Assembly: GCA_903861075.1 (NCBI GenBank)
Contig: CAIOSY010000091.1
Span: 1 to 38,554 of the forward strand
Length of the DNA: 38,554 nt
Direction: 5' to 3'
Source of the DNA: an uncultured Nitrosomonadales bacterium
Lineage (GTDB): Bacteria; Pseudomonadota; Gammaproteobacteria; Burkholderiales; Gallionellaceae
In this document: piece after piece, positions 36,956 through 38,554 of the stretch
Layout: every line of letters begins with the position of its first letter
Numbering within the stretch: position 1 is the first letter of the stretch
Notes under the pieces: model-generated
Told to the model about the DNA's origin: nothing
The model's input: only the letters and a program-made list of their open reading frames with translations
Databases searched by the model: none
Made by a program: the position numbers and the translations under genes

Positions 36956-36970
36956 CTACGATATTCGTAG
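36956..36970. promoter_or_regulatory. Putative operator copy 1
   Basis: CTACGA-TAT-TCGTAG, perfect 6-bp inverted repeat with 3-nt spacer, in the divergent intergenic region. Confidence 0.65.
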
Positions 36971-36988
36971 AGCAAAGGCAAGGCCAAT

Positions 36989-37003
36989 CTACGACTATCG
37001 AAG
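36989..37003. promoter_or_regulatory. Putative operator copy 2
   Basis: CTACGA-CTA-TCGAAG, same motif with one mismatch, centre 33 bp from copy 1, ending just before the XRE start codon. Confidence 0.6.
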
Positions 37004-37004
37004 A

Positions 37005-37283
37005 ATGGTTAAGCCTCCATCACAGCCCCAGAATCTATTCGGTCAGCGTTTGCGCGAGGCTCGACTTCGTGCCGGAATTGCGCAGGATAAGTTGGGGGTG
37101 ATGATCGGACTTGACGAAGGATGTAGCAGTGCGCGGATGAGCCGATACGAAAACGGTGTGCATGAGCCTCCATTTGCCATTGCAGAGCAACTCGCAAAAG
37201 TGCTGGGGATTTCTGCGTGCTACTTGTACTGTAGAGACGATAAACTCGCCCAAATCATTCTTGAGTATTCAGGAAAAAGCTAA
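37005..37283 (+). CDS. XRE-family helix-turn-helix regulator
   Basis: FGQRLREARLRAGIAQDKLGVMIGLDEGCSSARMSRYENGVHEPPFAIAEQLAKVLGISACYLYC. Confidence 0.9.
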   Translation: MVKPPSQPQNLFGQRLREARLRAGIAQDKLGVMIGLDEGCSSARMSRYENGVHEPPFAIAEQLAKVLGISACYLYCRDDKLAQIILEYSGKS

Positions 37284-37492
37284 ACCTCATCGAAGTCGTA
37301 CAAGTTACGCCAACATGACGAACGCACATCCTCAATCGGGTTTGAAATCCCGTAAGGAAGTTCAGCGACCCGTAAATCCCCCTGTATCCACATCAAATCC
37401 GACTGCAATCATTGCACTTGGATTACCTCCAGATTTATTCCGATTGGCCGGTACGACATGTGCAGCCGGAAGTATGCAACTCGTTGATTTAT

Positions 37493-37520
37493 TTGACAAA
37501 TTCACCAAACCTGCTATAAT
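37493..37520 (+). promoter_or_regulatory. Consensus sigma70 promoter upstream of the M15-like paralog and integrase
   Basis: TTGACA - 16 bp - TATAAT, both hexamers perfect; about 29 nt upstream of the ATG at 37550. Confidence 0.8.
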
Positions 37521-37549
37521 TATCACATGAAAAACAAGCACTTACAGCG

Positions 37550-38236
37550 ATGAATCAGTTGGGTCTATTCCCCAAACCCATCAAAAATTACAGGGCGAAG
37601 TTTCGCCAGTACGACGACCTCGCACTCACCCGTTTATCGAAGCACTTCATCCTCCGCGACTTCCTGTTTTCGACCGAGTCAGCCGTACTCGGCCTGAACA
37701 ACCTCCCTGAAGATAACGAGATGGTCATCCGGGCAGGCAAAGCCCTGTGCGAAAAAATCCTTGAGCCGATCATCGCCCAGTTTGGCGATCTGAGTATCAC
37801 CTTCGGCTATCAGTGCCGGGAAGCGATTGAATACGGACTGAGCGCAGACAGGCTCGTCAATCCGCGCAGCAGCAGTCCTCACCAGTGGGATCGCTCCACC
37901 TTTGGCAATGAGGTTTATGCCCGCGTGGACATCCTGCCGTTCTGTGTTGAAGATGGCGCGGTCGGCAAGCATGAGTTTGGACACTGGCTGATGCACAACT
38001 TAGATTGTGACCTCTGCATGACTTGGCATCGCGCCAACATCTTCTGCCTCACGATTTCCCCCAAACCTCGGCGGGTCTGGATTGAGTGGGGCGAACCATC
38101 ACTGGGGCAACCGAAACGGCGTGACATCATGGGCACGCATTACTGGCGGGAGATTTACCCCAACCTGCCAGAGCATGAGATGCCGAAGTTTGCGCCCTCC
38201 CGCACCCGAGGCAGCTTACGCTGGAGTGGTGACTGA
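37550..38236 (+). CDS. Uncharacterised protein, paralog of 35652-36350; possible peptidase M15A-like fold
   Basis: 228 aa; LTRLSKHFILRDFLFSTESAVLGLNNLPEDNEMVIRAGKALCEKILEPIIAQFGDLSITFGYQ...SSSPHQW...RVDILPFCVEDG. Confidence 0.8.
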   Translation: MNQLGLFPKPIKNYRAKFRQYDDLALTRLSKHFILRDFLFSTESAVLGLNNLPEDNEMVIRAGKALCEKILEPIIAQFGDLSITFGYQCREAIEYGLSADRLVNPRSSSPHQWDRSTFGNEVYARVDILPFCVEDGAVGKHEFGHWLMHNLDCDLCMTWHRANIFCLTISPKPRRVWIEWGEPSLGQPKRRDIMGTHYWREIYPNLPEHEMPKFAPSRTRGSLRWSGD

Positions 38237-38238
38237 CG

Positions 38239-38554
38239 ATGCTCTTTCCGGTCATCCTTCCCAGCAATGAACTCCCGACACTACCCGAGTTTGAGCAAAC
38301 AGCAGTGGAAGGCTACCTCAGAGCATCCGTATCAGAAAACACATGGCGGGCATATCGGGATGACCTGAAGCACTTTAGCGAATGGGGTGGCACACTACCA
38401 GCCACGCCAGAACAGGTCGCCGCCTACCTCGCCCACTTCGCCCCCATCCACGCGGTTTCCACCCTCGCCAGACGGCTGGCAAGCCTCTCCAAGGCTCACC
38501 GGGTCGGCGGCTATATCAACCCCATCAGCACGGAGCTAGTTCGCTCCACGCTGC
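38239..38554 (+). CDS. Tyrosine recombinase / site-specific integrase, N-terminal part (truncated by window end)
   Basis: MLFPVILPSNELPTLPEFEQTAVEGYLRASVSENTWRAYRDDLKHFSEWGGTLPATPEQVAAYLAHFAPIHAVSTLARRLASLSKAHRVGGYINPISTELVRSTL, a phage-integrase N-terminal SAM-like domain. Confidence 0.88.
   Translation, partial: MLFPVILPSNELPTLPEFEQTAVEGYLRASVSENTWRAYRDDLKHFSEWGGTLPATPEQVAAYLAHFAPIHAVSTLARRLASLSKAHRVGGYINPISTELVRSTL

Overview
The window looks like a proteobacterial (probably betaproteobacterial) chromosome segment in several blocks. (1) At 1-4958 (+): the glgB 3' end, pgi and acnA, closed by a strong bidirectional terminator. (2) At 5011-13125 (-): a tightly packed, mostly overlapping run of zipA-ligA-galU-hpt-MTA/MTI phosphorylase-def-K+ channel, with nagZ upstream. 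(3) At 13243-16102 (-): a polar amino-acid ABC transporter. (4) At 16167-30386 (-): a flagellar and chemotaxis block (motB/motA-like, fliA, FlhG-like, flhF, flhA, flhB, CheW-like, CheA-like, MCP), with a small FliS-like ORF on the opposite strand. (5) At 30496-35090: a redox/sulfur-flavoured block (periplasmic rhodanese, DUF2892/YgaP-like membrane protein, Tll0287/DUF3365-like heme protein, membrane proteins, SQR-like FAD oxidoreductase, 50-aa ORF). (6) From about 35.1 kb to the right edge: a more GC-rich accessory cassette. It holds two diverged paralogs in opposite orientation (35652-36350 minus, 37550-38236 plus), possibly peptidase M15A-like. Between them lie a protein with an 'ITATELAKSADYLNHSAANLQYGNLG' motif, an XRE-type regulator and a paired palindromic operator. 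The plus-strand paralog has a perfect-hexamer sigma70 promoter and ends 2 nt before a truncated tyrosine recombinase. This cassette is the best candidate for an undescribed system. Other points of interest are a FlhG-like protein that has lost its Walker A motif but keeps DQASGLRR, a K+ channel with a GYA selectivity filter, a CheA with a degenerate second Hpt, and a repeat-rich 750-bp intergenic region. All calls come from reading the sequence and supplied ORFs; no database search was run.
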